64,000 nucleotides of DNA from Azadirachta indica (Eukaryota > Streptophyta > Magnoliopsida > Sapindales > Meliaceae), in contig CM040442.1 in assembly GCA_022749755.1 (NCBI GenBank), positions 11,444,457-11,508,456 of the forward strand, given 5' to 3'. Position 1 is the stretch's first letter. Each line of letters begins with the position of its first letter. Made by a program: the position numbers and the translations under genes. Below, piece after piece: positions 50,230-61,978 of this stretch. The notes under the pieces were generated by a model, which ran no database searches, was not told the origin of the DNA, and was given only the letters and a program-made list of their open reading frames with translations.

Positions 50230-50903
50230 GGAAAATTTTATGAAACCGTGAAAATTAGAAGTACCAAAATTTTTGTTTTATTATTATTTTCACATGACCA
50301 GATATTTTTTTTTTTTCTTTAAACGCAATACAATAACAAGCCACTTTCTTCTCTCACAAATCCTTTTTCTTTTTCAATTAGGAAATAGATCTCCAATGAA
50401 TGCTTGAGATTTTCTTCTCCCATCAATCCCAATGAAAAAATTATCTATTCATCCTCATTTTTTTCTTTTATATAAAGCATTCTTGAAGCCCTAAATCAAA
50501 ATCCTAACTAGTTGGTAAATGTCATTCTTCTTTCTCGATTCAGCATGACAAATCTGAAGCATGGCAAGTCAATAGACACGATAGTTGAAGAATGCAACAG
50601 AAAATTGCTACAATGACTCCAGGTTGAATCTGTTAAGGTTTGTTTAATTTTAAACAAATTTGAGTTATTTTCAAGAAAATTTAGGTAGAGAATATCAATT
50701 GTACAAAGTACCAACAATGCATATTGATTTTGTGAGTTTGTATATTTTGTGATAAATTATTGAACTTTGTCGGAAATCAACTTAACCTTCAACTACAATG
50801 ACTAACAATTATCAAAAGTATTTATATTATATTTTTAATACTAAGCTAGGCGTTTAAATTTAAAATTGAAAATTCACTTTGACGTTAACAAACTATTAAA
50901 ATA
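50230..50903. other. Spacer before the second duplication copy
   Basis: AT-rich with no recognised gene. If the duplication is a simple tandem, this is the right end of the first unit. Confidence 0.4.
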
Positions 50904-51955
50904 GACATTATAATATTTTTCAAATTACGTAATATAAAAAATTAATAATATTTTTTTAATTAAATAATATATAAAATTAATATCTATGCATTAGTATTCT
51001 TAATAAAAATAAATATTAAAATAAAAATTTAATTATAAAAAATGGACATTCTACATTTTTAAATTACTATTGTATACAAATTTTAATAGAAGCATAATAA
51101 ATATTCATGAAATAGTCATATTTTTACATTAAATAGTTTTAATAATAGTAAATATATTAAACATAAAATAATTAACTATTAGTAATAACATTTTTATTTT
51201 ATAATATCTGTAAAAATATTAATATTTGTTGTTATGATTACTATTAAAAAAATAAATACATAAATTTATTATAAAATAATTACAAATTTAATAATTTGAA
51301 AAATAACAAAATCATCAATTAAAAAGAATCATAGGAAAATAGGATAATGATTGGAATTTTTATAGTTAAGGGCATGTTGAAAATAAAATTTTCATTAAGT
51401 TTGAGTAATATTGTTGTTTTTAAAATACTTTCAATAAACTTTAAAAATTTTACCCAAATTTAACTATAATTTTATTTTAACATGCCCTTAACTAACTTTA
51501 AAAATTCAAATCATTTTCCTATTTTCTTATAATTCTTTTTAATTGATAATTTTGTTATTTTTTAAATTATTAAATTTATAATTATTTTATAAAAAAAATT
51601 TATTTAATTATTTTTAATAGTAATCATCGCAACAAATATTAATATTTTTACAGATATTATACGATAAAAAATATTATTATTAACAAATAAGTATTCTATT
51701 TTTAATATATTTATTATTATTAAAAACTATTAAATACAAAAATATGACTATTGCATGAATATTTATTATGTCTCTACTAAAATTTTTTTATATATAATAG
51801 TAATATAAAAATGTAGAGTGCCAATTTTTTCATAATTATATTTATATTTTAAATATTTATTTTTTATTAAGATCACTAATGCATAGATATTAATTTTCTG
51901 TATTATTTAATTCAAAAAATGTTATTAATTTTATATATTACTTAGTTTGAAAAAT
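50904..51955. repeat. 1 kb imperfect palindrome, copy 2 (more complete left arm)
   Basis: Same structure as the palindrome at 14176. Here the left arm starts about 21 bases earlier: GACATTATAATATTTTTCAA at 50904 pairs with the right-arm end TTGAAAAATGTTATAATGTC near 51948-51967. In copy 1 the matching bases to the left of 14176 are different. Confidence 0.75.
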
Positions 51956-51984
51956 GTTATAATGTCCCTTTTAATTCAAAAAAA

Positions 51985-53815
51985 TAGTCTCACACTTGAA
52001 TGTTTGCTTGTCCTCAAGCAAATCAAACCAATATGAAAAAGAGATAAAGAAAAATTATCCAAGAAAAAATTTTACTATTGAGATTAATTAACGATTGACC
52101 AAACCTTTTGTCAAAGCAATATCACGCCTCATAGATCACGTGTTATACTTATATTAAGAAACTTCAAAATGCAGTCATTTGTCTTGTAATCTCACTTGAA
52201 AAACAAAAAACATTTACTCAGGGGTTCCTTGTTTGTGTGTGAATTGCCACTCACGCTTGATTGTTCTTTAATTCGAATTAGATTATACTCACAATTAAGC
52301 TCAATTTGAATATTTAGGGAACTCCGTACACTTAGTCTTCAAGTCACTCTCCACTAATGGATTAGGGCATTTGATTAAGGATCTTTAAGACTTTTATGGC
52401 TTACAATGATAGGCCAAGGTTAAGGTAGGGGATTTTAGATTCTTTAAGTTCCAGCACCCTAATTACCTTAATCCTCCTAGAACCTTTTCTTTGATCCAAT
52501 GCTACCTTTCTTTGTTCACCTCTCCATTTCCTATCCAACATCTTTTGTGCGCGGAGAATATGCACACTCCCACACTTATTTATTTAGACTTTTTTTTAAA
52601 AAAAATTGCCCCACTTTTACCTTTTGATGGGAATTCCCTACACTTACCTAGGTGTGAGACCTGCACTCAGTAAGAATTTGGTTTTTTTTTTTTAGCCTTA
52701 CTCTTTCCTTTTAACGCGAGTTTTCTATGCTTGCCTAGGCATAAGACCCAATTTCTCGATAAGATAATTGCTTATTTTTCGTACTTTACCTAACCTTCCT
52801 TGATTGAATAACTTTAAAAAGGATAGAAGCTCTTAGGGTGCTAAAACAAAGAGCCATGAATTTTGGTTTATTTTTACTGTTATGAGGCTAAAACAAAGAA
52901 AATTAAGCTCAAAATGGGTGAACTAAGGACTGATTATTTCTAAATTGGCTTGAAAAGCTCAAACGCTCCAAAAATAGTGTAATTCATTTCCCTAATGAAA
53001 TATTCCTTATAAATTCACCATAATTGACCATTAAGTAAGTTCTAGAGTTCATTAAAGCTCAACATCCTCACTATATCACATAAACTTTCTCTAAATTTTC
53101 AAATAAATAGCAATTGTGACCCGATGTTCAAAGATTTTTTAGAATTCCTTTAGTAAAACAAATTTGTTGACAAATCAAAACAAGAACTTAGGACAACATT
53201 TATTATTTTTCATGATTTAAGTATTCACAATCACAATAATATCATTGACTTTCCATTCAACCGAGACAAAATCAGGCTCATCAAAACAATTCTAATCTCA
53301 TAAGAGAAAGGTTGTACTTATAAGGGTTAAGAAAATAAAGGACTTCAAATAAACAAACTCAATATTAACAAACAAACAAATGAAAACTCCTAAAACATGA
53401 CAAGTATAACTTAAACTGAAAGAGATTTTGTGTGTGATTGGTGGAAAACTCACTATATTCAACAAAGCACTTCTAACATTCCTCCTCTCATACTTACTCA
53501 AAATAGTTTCCTTGATGTTTAAGTAAAGATAATCAAAGGAAATCATACTTGGCAGGCTACATATAAAAATATTGCCTCTTATTGCGCGTTGTCATTCTCA
53601 TTTCCTTGTTGAGGCGGAAATTGTGGAAGCAGTGAAAGTTTTGCATTAGGGTTGAGGTTCTATAGATAGGAAGCAAATTCGGTGCCATTCTCACTTAAAA
53701 ATATTGAAATTTATTGGGAGTAATTTTGCAATATATTTAGGAGATAGAGCCATAAAATGTCAATTTTTGGAGGGGAGTATTAGCGCCAAAAACTAATACA
53801 TCGTCTTACAACTAA
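51985..53815 (-). mobile_element. Ty3/gypsy-type internal noncoding region, copy 2
   Basis: Counterpart of 15235-17060, with the same CTTGAGGACAAGC motif (reverse strand, near 52003) and a TAGCGCCAAAAAC string near 53783. No gag or pol. It differs from copy 1 by a few substitutions and a T-run length. Confidence 0.45.
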
Positions 53816-54279
53816 TATTAAAATGAACACAAATAATAAGAATTAAAGATCAAATAGTTCGTTTCTAAACAAAAAACTGTTGGATAATAAAACATATAAA
53901 TAAAGATCAAATTATTTGTTATGGTTGTAAACGCTCAATCAAACTAAATAATATGACAAAATTAAAAATATAGTAAAAAATTAGAGTCCCCAAAGGTTAA
54001 ATTTCTTGAAGTGGGATTTACATGGCTCCAAAGGCTTTCCGCATAAATTTTTGTTACCTGCTTGATACATAAAAGAATTAATTTACACGTTATGCATGCC
54101 CATTTAAGGAAAAATTAATATTTCAAATACAGAAACAACGATGAAAAGATTTTGTGCATAATTGACTTTTACAAATGGATATCTCCTGAGCTATAACTTG
54201 CACATCACTTAAAACATGTTTTGATGGTAATCTTAGGATGATTGATTAATTAAGCTAATTAATATATGTACCATATGTG

Positions 54280-54534
54280 TGTGTATATATAGGAGACAAT
54301 AAAAAATCTAGTATTTTACGCATATATTTACATGCATTTATAAACCGTTGAATTCATACACTTTCAACGGTTAATATTAAATTTGACATATGTATTAATT
54401 ATAATATATTAATTATACATTAATTATATGTGTTTAATCTCAACTGTTAAAAGTATATAAATCTAACAATATATAAAATAAATAAAATAAATATAAACAT
54501 ATGTATATAAATATGCAACTGCCGATCTGTCCCT

Positions 54535-54540
<6 letters not shown>
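54280..54540. mobile_element. MITE set in TA microsatellite, copy 2
   Basis: Counterpart of the element at 17527-17795 with the same ends and core. The neighbouring TA/CA repeat (to about 54640) is longer than in copy 1. Confidence 0.55.
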
Positions 54541-54566
<26 letters not shown>

Positions 54567-54841
54567 TATATATACATATACACACACATATATATATATA
54601 TACATACACACACATATATATATACATACATGTATATGATTCAAATTTTATTTATTTATTTTGCAAAGGAAAGTGAGTCGGTTTTGAATGTATATATTCT
54701 TCTACGTGCAATTTGTGTATGAACAGTGAAAAGCTTTAAGGAAGAAGCAACAAAAAGCGTATTACTATAGTTGAAGGAGTCTCAAACATGAACATGAAAT
54801 TCATGAAAAAAGTAATTTTTCAAGTGATTGTATATGCACAG

Positions 54842-55516
54842 TTAATTAATTAGCATACCTTCAAATGTCGTCGCATTGAAATTACTTAAGCTAGCCGGAA
54901 TCCGACCTTCTAATTGGTTGTAAGACAGATTAAGCAGAGTAAGCTGCGCCTTTGGGAAATTCGGTATCTTGCCTTCAAATTGGTTTCCTTCAAGGCTTAA
55001 CTCTAACAGTTTCTGCAATGCAGTGAGCGATTCTGGAATTTTGCCTGTGAATTCGTTTCTTCCGAGATGAACTTTCTTCAATGAATTCATACCAGCAAAT
55101 GCGTCAGCAGGAATTTGGCCAGAGAATTTGTTATATGACAAATAAAAAGCTCTTAAGAAAGTAAGTTTGTTGACGCTAGGCATTGGACAATCAAAGCTGT
55201 TGTTCATAAAGTTCAATGAACGCAATCTCGGCAACTGGGCAAGTGTACCTGTGTCAATAATGCCCATTAGACTCATGTTCTCTAATCTGAGTCCAGTGAC
55301 AATGCCGCCGGAGCAACGCAAACCGTTCCAGTTTGGAGTGTTACCATTGCATGGATCGGTGGAAACATCCCAGCCGGAAAGTGTAGATTCATTTGATGAT
55401 AATAAAGAGCTCTTGAACTTGATCAGTATTTGAGCTTCTGATTCTGATGCACCAACATAACTTGCTAACAAAAACTTCATAAAAACAACCCAGCATATTG
55501 CTAGCTTTTTAGCCAT
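54842..55516 (-). CDS. Pollen-receptor-kinase-like LRR ectodomain, exon 1 only (copy 2)
   Basis: Same 224-residue frame as the exon at 18075-18749, with signal peptide, LRR N-terminal domain and about five LRRs, ending at the same donor after NATTFEG. It differs at two codons, both changing a residue: Cys19 to Ser in the signal peptide and Gly110 to Cys in the NNSFDG loop of an LRR. The extra Cys in the ectodomain could upset folding. Again no membrane span or kinase exon is seen on its 3' side down to the terpene synthase. Both copies therefore descend from an already truncated locus, or their later exons lie outside the window. Confidence 0.8.
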   Translation of the reverse strand: MAKKLAICWVVFMKFLLASYVGASESEAQILIKFKSSLLSSNESTLSGWDVSTDPCNGNTPNWNGLRCSGGIVTGLRLENMSLMGIIDTGTLAQLPRLRSLNFMNNSFDCPMPSVNKLTFLRAFYLSYNKFSGQIPADAFAGMNSLKKVHLGRNEFTGKIPESLTALQKLLELSLEGNQFEGKIPNFPKAQLTLLNLSYNQLEGRIPASLSNFNATTFEGMLIN

Positions 55517-57087
55517 GGAGGTAAAAGCTGGAAATTGGGTTGATGATAGTGAAAATAATGAGAAGACCAATAACTGATAAAGAATTTGAATGAAGGAATG
55601 GAAACAAAAGGGAAAAAAGAGAAATGGTGGGATTAACAAAGTCTTCCTAATGTTAATGGAGGTAGCTAGCTAGCTAGGCCTGGCCGGCATGATCGCTTGC
55701 TATTAATTGGTTGATTTCTTACTATCCCTTTTCTCTTGTAAATATTTTCTTGCTTAATTCGCATGTTGTTGTGTCGTGATATGAATGATACGTCATGTCG
55801 TCAATTTCAAATATTATATACTTTTGTTCTTGTTAAGAACGACGCCTCAGCCGTCAGTGCTGTAACCGCAAACACAGTGTGAACAAAGAAGTAAGCAATG
55901 CAATGCAATGCAATGTATTTGTAATGTGTCCAAGTTCAGCAGGCAGCCTTGCAAAAATGAGTAAGCCAGGTCAGAGTTTTTATTAATCTGCATGGAATAA
56001 TGAAATGCAATGTATTTTGTCATCCATGGTTGAGGATTTCAGTATAATGGAGCTTATTAAATGAAATTACATTGTTATATTTTTTATAGATTAGAATTTA
56101 AAATTACAAGTGAACAGAAAAATGAAATTTTAGGTTTAAAAAAATGTAATTTGGTATTTATTTACGTGAATACCAAACAAAACAAAAGTCATGATATTAG
56201 AAGGAAAAATAATGATATATATAGGAGAGAAAGTAGGGATAAAATTACTTAATGAGTTAATTTCTAATTTAATTTTGTTGTTTAACTATGATTTAATTTA
56301 TGATTCCCTTATTTGTTTCACAATGTAAGGAAGTTCCAATTTTTCATACATTAAATAAGTAACAAGAATATAGAATGATTAATAATTTTGTAATCTCTGA
56401 TCAAATGCAAACCTATTAATATACTATTTCTGGTTAGTATAAAGATATTAATTATCCTAAGTAATACTAGAATCTTATAACTTGTATGACAAATTTTATA
56501 ATTTTTAAAAATGATTAATTACTTTAACTCACTATTCAATTGATAAAAATTTCATTACCACATCTTAGGATAAGTATTGCCATATAACTTGGGAAGATTC
56601 AACTTTCTCATACAATATCTCCAATTGTTAACACTAATTTATTTTCTTTTGTATTTTTGAAAGAAATTGAGACATTTTTAGTACAAAACCTATTTTGAAA
56701 TATAACATGATGAATCCATATGACAATAATTTGTTTGAGTGTTTAAAAATAGATAACCTCAGTGGTTCATAAAGTGAAATATAATATTTTTTCAAAATAA
56801 AAAATAGACTTTGATAATATTTGTTATAAGTTAAATTCTAGCAATAAGAACAATAAACATGTGAAATACAAATATTTAAAAAAAAATAAAATTTTAATAT
56901 TTTATTTATTAATATTGTAAATATTTATGGGCTAAAGAATTTTATGCAATGGTACGTATATTGAATTTTGAAATTTGAATTCTAGTATTTAAATTGTAGT
57001 AATGCTTTCGATTATTCATATTTTTTTATAAAACAGGCATGATTTCGGATTGATTTGAAGTTTAACTGGTTCAATTTAAATTATTAT

Positions 57088-58055
57088 TTTTTGATTTTTA
57101 TAGTGTATGATTGATGCCTGCAAGTACACGGATCGTAATAAGTAATATAGTATAAGAAAGATGTTGAACTTACAAGGAATGCAATATATTAAGCACCAAA
57201 GATAATTAATTCTAAATTTATCCGAAGAAATCGATTGTTAATTTGAGTGAGAAAATAAAATAAATAAAAATTAACTACTTAATAAACTAATTAAAAGATT
57301 AAATTAATAGAAAGTTTAGGGCGAATGATTTCATCTTAATTAGTAACATCCATTTGTTCACTTGACATTATTCTAATTTAATACCAATATTGCCAATTAG
57401 TTATCCTCTCTTATTAGACAGTCTCTCTTAAAATCAATTAAAATTATTCTACACCTAAAAATTTACTATATTTCTATGTAAATTTGATTAAGTGAGAGCA
57501 CATTAAAATTAATGATAATTTTGAATTAAACTGTATAAATCATATTAATATATCTATGTCTAACATATAATTTATGGCATTCATCATACGATTTAAATAT
57601 GATAATTATCTTTCAACTCATATTATTCTACGGTTTATTTAAAAATTGGCCAGATATTCAAAAGTATTAAATATTATGATAAATGCTCAATACTATGAAA
57701 TAAATCATAAATAATTTAATATCAAAAAATGAATGCTTCTAACGAATTAAATCATTACCCTAGAAAATAAATCTAGTTATACATGAAATAGAATTCAAGT
57801 TTAATTATGATAAATTCAATAATCAAATACATAATCTTAGTCAACATAAAAATTATTCAATTTAAGATGAAATTAAAAAGAGAGAGAGAAAACTAGATAA
57901 AAAGAGCTTGAATTCCTAAGACTTGATGAAAATCTCCTAATCTCTTGATGAAATCCCCCTTTTTCTTATTGATTTTTCCTTCTCTCTCTATAGCAAAATT
58001 CCTCTCACTTTTCCTAATTTTCTCTAAAACTCTATTTCCTAAAATTAGCTAAGGC
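57088..58055. mobile_element. LTR-like block, copy 2
   Basis: Counterpart of 20335-21290 with the same GCAAGTACACGGATCG motif at about 57120. No open frame. Possible LTR fragment; family uncertain. Confidence 0.35.
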
Positions 58056-58214
58056 CGCTAATTATTGGAAAAACATGAAAACCTATGATACTTTGAAGGG
58101 AAAGTGTCCTAGACCCCCCTCAAGTTTTATTTAATTACCCATCACATCCTTGAGGTTTAAAAAATACCCCATTAAATCCTATCGTTACATAATATAATAG
58201 AAAAATTCATCTTT

Positions 58215-60022
58215 TACCATAAGGGAACATTACAACCTCCCCTTGTTATATTGATGCTTATTTGATTTTCCCTTTATTAGATTAAAATTTACAAAAATCC
58301 CCCCGCCATCAATTTCGTAACAGAAAAAGTTAATTTTTAAAGGATAAAATAGACTTTATATAGGAGACAAAAGTGACAATACATCTAACAAGGGTTTTAC
58401 TTATAAAAAATTTAAATAAATTAATTTGTTTTGTAATTAAAATAATTTAAAAATTAAATAAATTAAAATAGAAAAACCCTAGATCTAACTTTTCCTTCTC
58501 TGCCTCTCCCCCCTCTACTCTCCTCCTCCATCTCTTCTTTTCTCTTTCTCCTTCTCCTTCTCCTTGTCTTCTTCACCTCTCTTCCCTCTCTTTCTCCTTT
58601 TTTTCCTATTGTTGCTCTCTCACCCCTTTCTTTTTCTTCTCCTTTTATTTCTATTGTCAACCTCTCACCCCTCTTTGTTCAACCTTTACCATGTCTACCA
58701 CCTCAACCATCCGCCTCCATCATGCATTTCGCCACCATCATCAAACCTCGCATTCTAGCTGCTTTTGAGCCTAGGTTCACCACCACCATCAAGGCTCTAT
58801 TTATGGGCCTTGCCACAAATTTATTCAAGAAAAAGAGTTCTTATTTTTTTAGTTGTTCTTTTTGCTTTACTTTGTTTTGCTTTGTTGATAATATGATAAG
58901 CTTGCTATTGAGAATTTTTAATAAACCTAGTAATCGAGATTTTGTGCATTTTAATTCAAGATGTAATTTAAAATTTTGTGTATAATAAATTGAAATTTTG
59001 TGTATTAGTTGATTCAGTTTTTTTTCTTTGAAATTTGTTCATAAAAATTTAATTGTCTCAATTCACTAAGAATCTGGCAAGTTAAAATCATGATTAATCA
59101 TTACGTTTTAGTCTAAAAAATTTTATGCATTTTTATAAATTAAGTAACGTTTATATTAACAATATAATAATATAAAATTTAAATTATTTGGATATTTATA
59201 TAAATTGATTAATGCTTATCTTAAAAATATAAATATAAATTATTTTATTAATTATCCAAAAAAATTATAAATTAAAATATTCATTTAAATTAATTAAAAT
59301 TTATCTATATAATTATTTATTGCCTATCTTAATTTCTATTTAAAAGTATATAATATTATAAAAATTTAATTATTTTATAGATAAATTATATTTTTAAATA
59401 TCTAAAAATTTTAAATTTTAAATATTCATGTAAATTAATTAATATTTAACTGTAAATTTATTTAATGTCTATCTAAAAATATAATATTATAAAATTTAAA
59501 TTATTTTATAAATAAATTATATTTCTAAATATCTAAAAAATTTATAAATTTAAATATTCATGTAAATTAATTAATATTTATTTATAAAATTAAATAATTT
59601 CTATCTAATTAATGTGCATCTAAAAATATAATATTTATAAAAATTTAAATTATTTTATAAATTAATTAATTGTAAATTAATTCATATTTGTCTATAAAAT
59701 TAATAATGTGTATCTAAAAAAATATTTATAAAATTTAAATTATTTTATAAATAAATATTTAATTTATTTAAAAAGATAATTGAATTTTAAATAAATTATT
59801 TATTTTTAATTTAAATATTAGATTGTTAAGTCAACACAAATTCAAAGGGCAATTTGAGGTGGACAATTTGAGGTGACATTTATGTAAATGTATAGATTTT
59901 CTGTTAATTTAACAGAAAATCTTTAACGATAGGGGAGTTTTTGTATATTTTAATTTAAGAAGAAGAAAATTAAATAAACTTCAATCTAACAAGAGAGAAT
60001 TTGTGATTTTCCTTTGCCATAA
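58215..60022. mobile_element. Complete TIR transposon, about 1.8 kb, with gene-like interior
   Basis: The left terminal repeat (58215-58332) and the reverse complement of 59896-60022 align over about 120 bases with many substitutions: GATTAAAATTTACAAAAATC against AATTAAAATATACAAAAACT, and the outer TACCATAAGGGAA against TATGGCAAAGGAA. The interior has a CT-rich leader (58490-58680), a GC-richer stretch with an 87-residue frame at 58722-58985, then a degenerate AT tandem repeat. No transposase. Long terminal repeats with a gene-like insert suggest a Mutator-type (Pack-MULE-like) element, but the source gene is not identified. Confidence 0.6.
59178..59770. repeat. Degenerate AT-rich tandem repeat
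   Basis: A unit with AAATTTAAATTATTTTATAAA, then TAAATATTCATGTAAATTAA, then CTATCTAAAAATATAATATT recurs about four or five times, near 59178, 59357, 59492, 59640 and 59730, with uneven spacing of roughly 90-180 bases. It starts exactly where copy 1 is deleted. Confidence 0.6.
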
Positions 60023-60084
60023 TATCCCTATACATCAAGACTCATACACTAGACGTGGGTCGTACAATCATTTAATATAGGGAT

Positions 60085-60880
60085 ATTGGGCTTTTACTTC
60101 GTTAGGTTTTAAGAGAAAGTTAATATATCCTTTTACTTTTTGGAGAAACTCATGATACTCCCCGAGGTTACTATTTATATTTTAATTTTACTATTTTACC
60201 CCTTTACTATTAAAAATGCATAAAATACTTGTATTATTTTTATGTTTTACTTAATAATCTTTATAATCTTATTGTAACATTCATATTTAAAAGTTATAAT
60301 AATATTTTAACCTTTAATTATTTCTTTTCTTCAAAATTTATAATCAAATATTTATATATGTAATTATATATAATTTCTAAAATATATCATATTATTAAAA
60401 TACTTTATTTAAAAACCTATGTCTAATTAATTTAAAATATTTTATAACATAAAATTGTTGTCAAAATTTCTTAAATGTTTACAAAATTATGCATAAACAA
60501 TATTAATTATACATCAATTTTAAAATAAACTATTGTAATAATATGATATATTTTTTGAAAATTATAATTAAATATTATATAAATTTGATAATAGATTTGG
60601 ATGGAACAAATAATTAAGGGTCAAAATATTATTCTAACTTTTAAATTTAAATGTCATTATAAGATTATATTAGTTATTATAAAATTAAAAAATATATAAT
60701 TATTTTAGATAATTTTAATAGTAGAGGGATAAAATAGTCAAATTAAAATGTAAATAATAATCCTAAGCGATATATTGACTATCTCCAAAAATCAGAGAGT
60801 ATTTTAGCTTTCTCAAAAATTTAGAGGGTATATTAGTTTTTCTCAAAAGTTAGAGGGGTAAAGTACAATGTTCCTTAAGT
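60085..60880. mobile_element. TIR element of about 0.8 kb, present only in copy 2
   Basis: The left arm (about 60085-60215) and right arm (about 60705-60880) are inverted copies. TTACTATTTTACCCCTTTACT near 60186 pairs with AGAGGGATAAAATAGTCAAA near 60724, and TTTTTGGAGA near 60137 pairs with TCTCCAAAAA near 60781. No open frame. It lies inside the segment missing from copy 1. Confidence 0.65.
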
Positions 60881-61978
60881 TTAAGAAATATGATAGGGTT
60901 AATTCTCTTCTCATTTTTCTTGACATATGATTATTGTTTATTGATTAATTAACAATAATTTAATATATTTTATTAACAAATCAAGATCAAAATATTAAGA
61001 AATAAAGTATAAAAGAAAAAGTTATTTTATATTGAAACAAAAGAAAAAATATTAATTATGTAATACATCATATAGTATTTCAGATATAAAGGAATAACTT
61101 TATTGGTATGATATTTATGCTTTTAAATGAGACATATTTTTAGTCCAAGTACCAAACCATAAACCTTTGCTATAATTATTATATTCTATAATTGTTATTA
61201 TTTTGTAACAATTTTTTTTTAAATACAATCTAATCACACCAACATTAATAATAGAAAGAAAATAAAGTAACCTATGATATATGAACATTCTAAAGTAAAG
61301 GACCTCATTTTTAAAATATTATTATGAATTACACCCTAAATTAAAAAAGTGACTTAAACATTTTTATGCTTGCTATTCATTATTTATCTTCATAAAATGA
61401 CAAATATTTTTATTGACAAATAAATTTAAATAAAAATTTCTAATTCTCAAAATTTAAAGATATTTATACTCTTTTTTTTTTAATTTACTTACATTCTTAT
61501 TGACTTGAGTTTTCATGCTGTCATGATGTTATTTTAACAATTTTGGGTGTAGTTTAATATTTTTAAACATTTTAATCCTATTCATTAGAGACTAGTATGT
61601 AATATACAAAATACTAATATTCAATTTCTTATTATAAAAATATTTTAGTTATTTGTTAATGGTCCTTAATATGTATAAATAGAGTACTAATTTATAAGAC
61701 AATACTAGTAATTTGTACTAGTTCTTATTTTAATTGAATTTAGGATGCAAATATGATAATATAATATTAATGATTAAATAAAATAAATAATAAACAATTT
61801 ATTAAAACAAAAAATATGTTTGATCAGTAACTAGCTTATTGAAATAGTATTAATAATTTACAATAGTTTTAATTTTAAATTAAATTAATCTTTGGTAATT
61901 AAAATTACGGTTAAAAATTGCCTTAATATTTTGTATACAACATATTAATCTTATATATTTTTCAACTGAAAAAAAAAA
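60881..61978. other. AT-rich spacer, unique to copy 2
   Basis: No gene or clear element seen. The right edge at 61978 is where homology to copy 1 resumes. Confidence 0.45.

Noticed and set aside
59178..61978. The extra 2.8 kb in copy 2 as a new transposon insertion
   Set aside because: No target duplication or element ends coincide with both borders, and the segment contains only the right end of a transposon whose left end is shared with copy 1.
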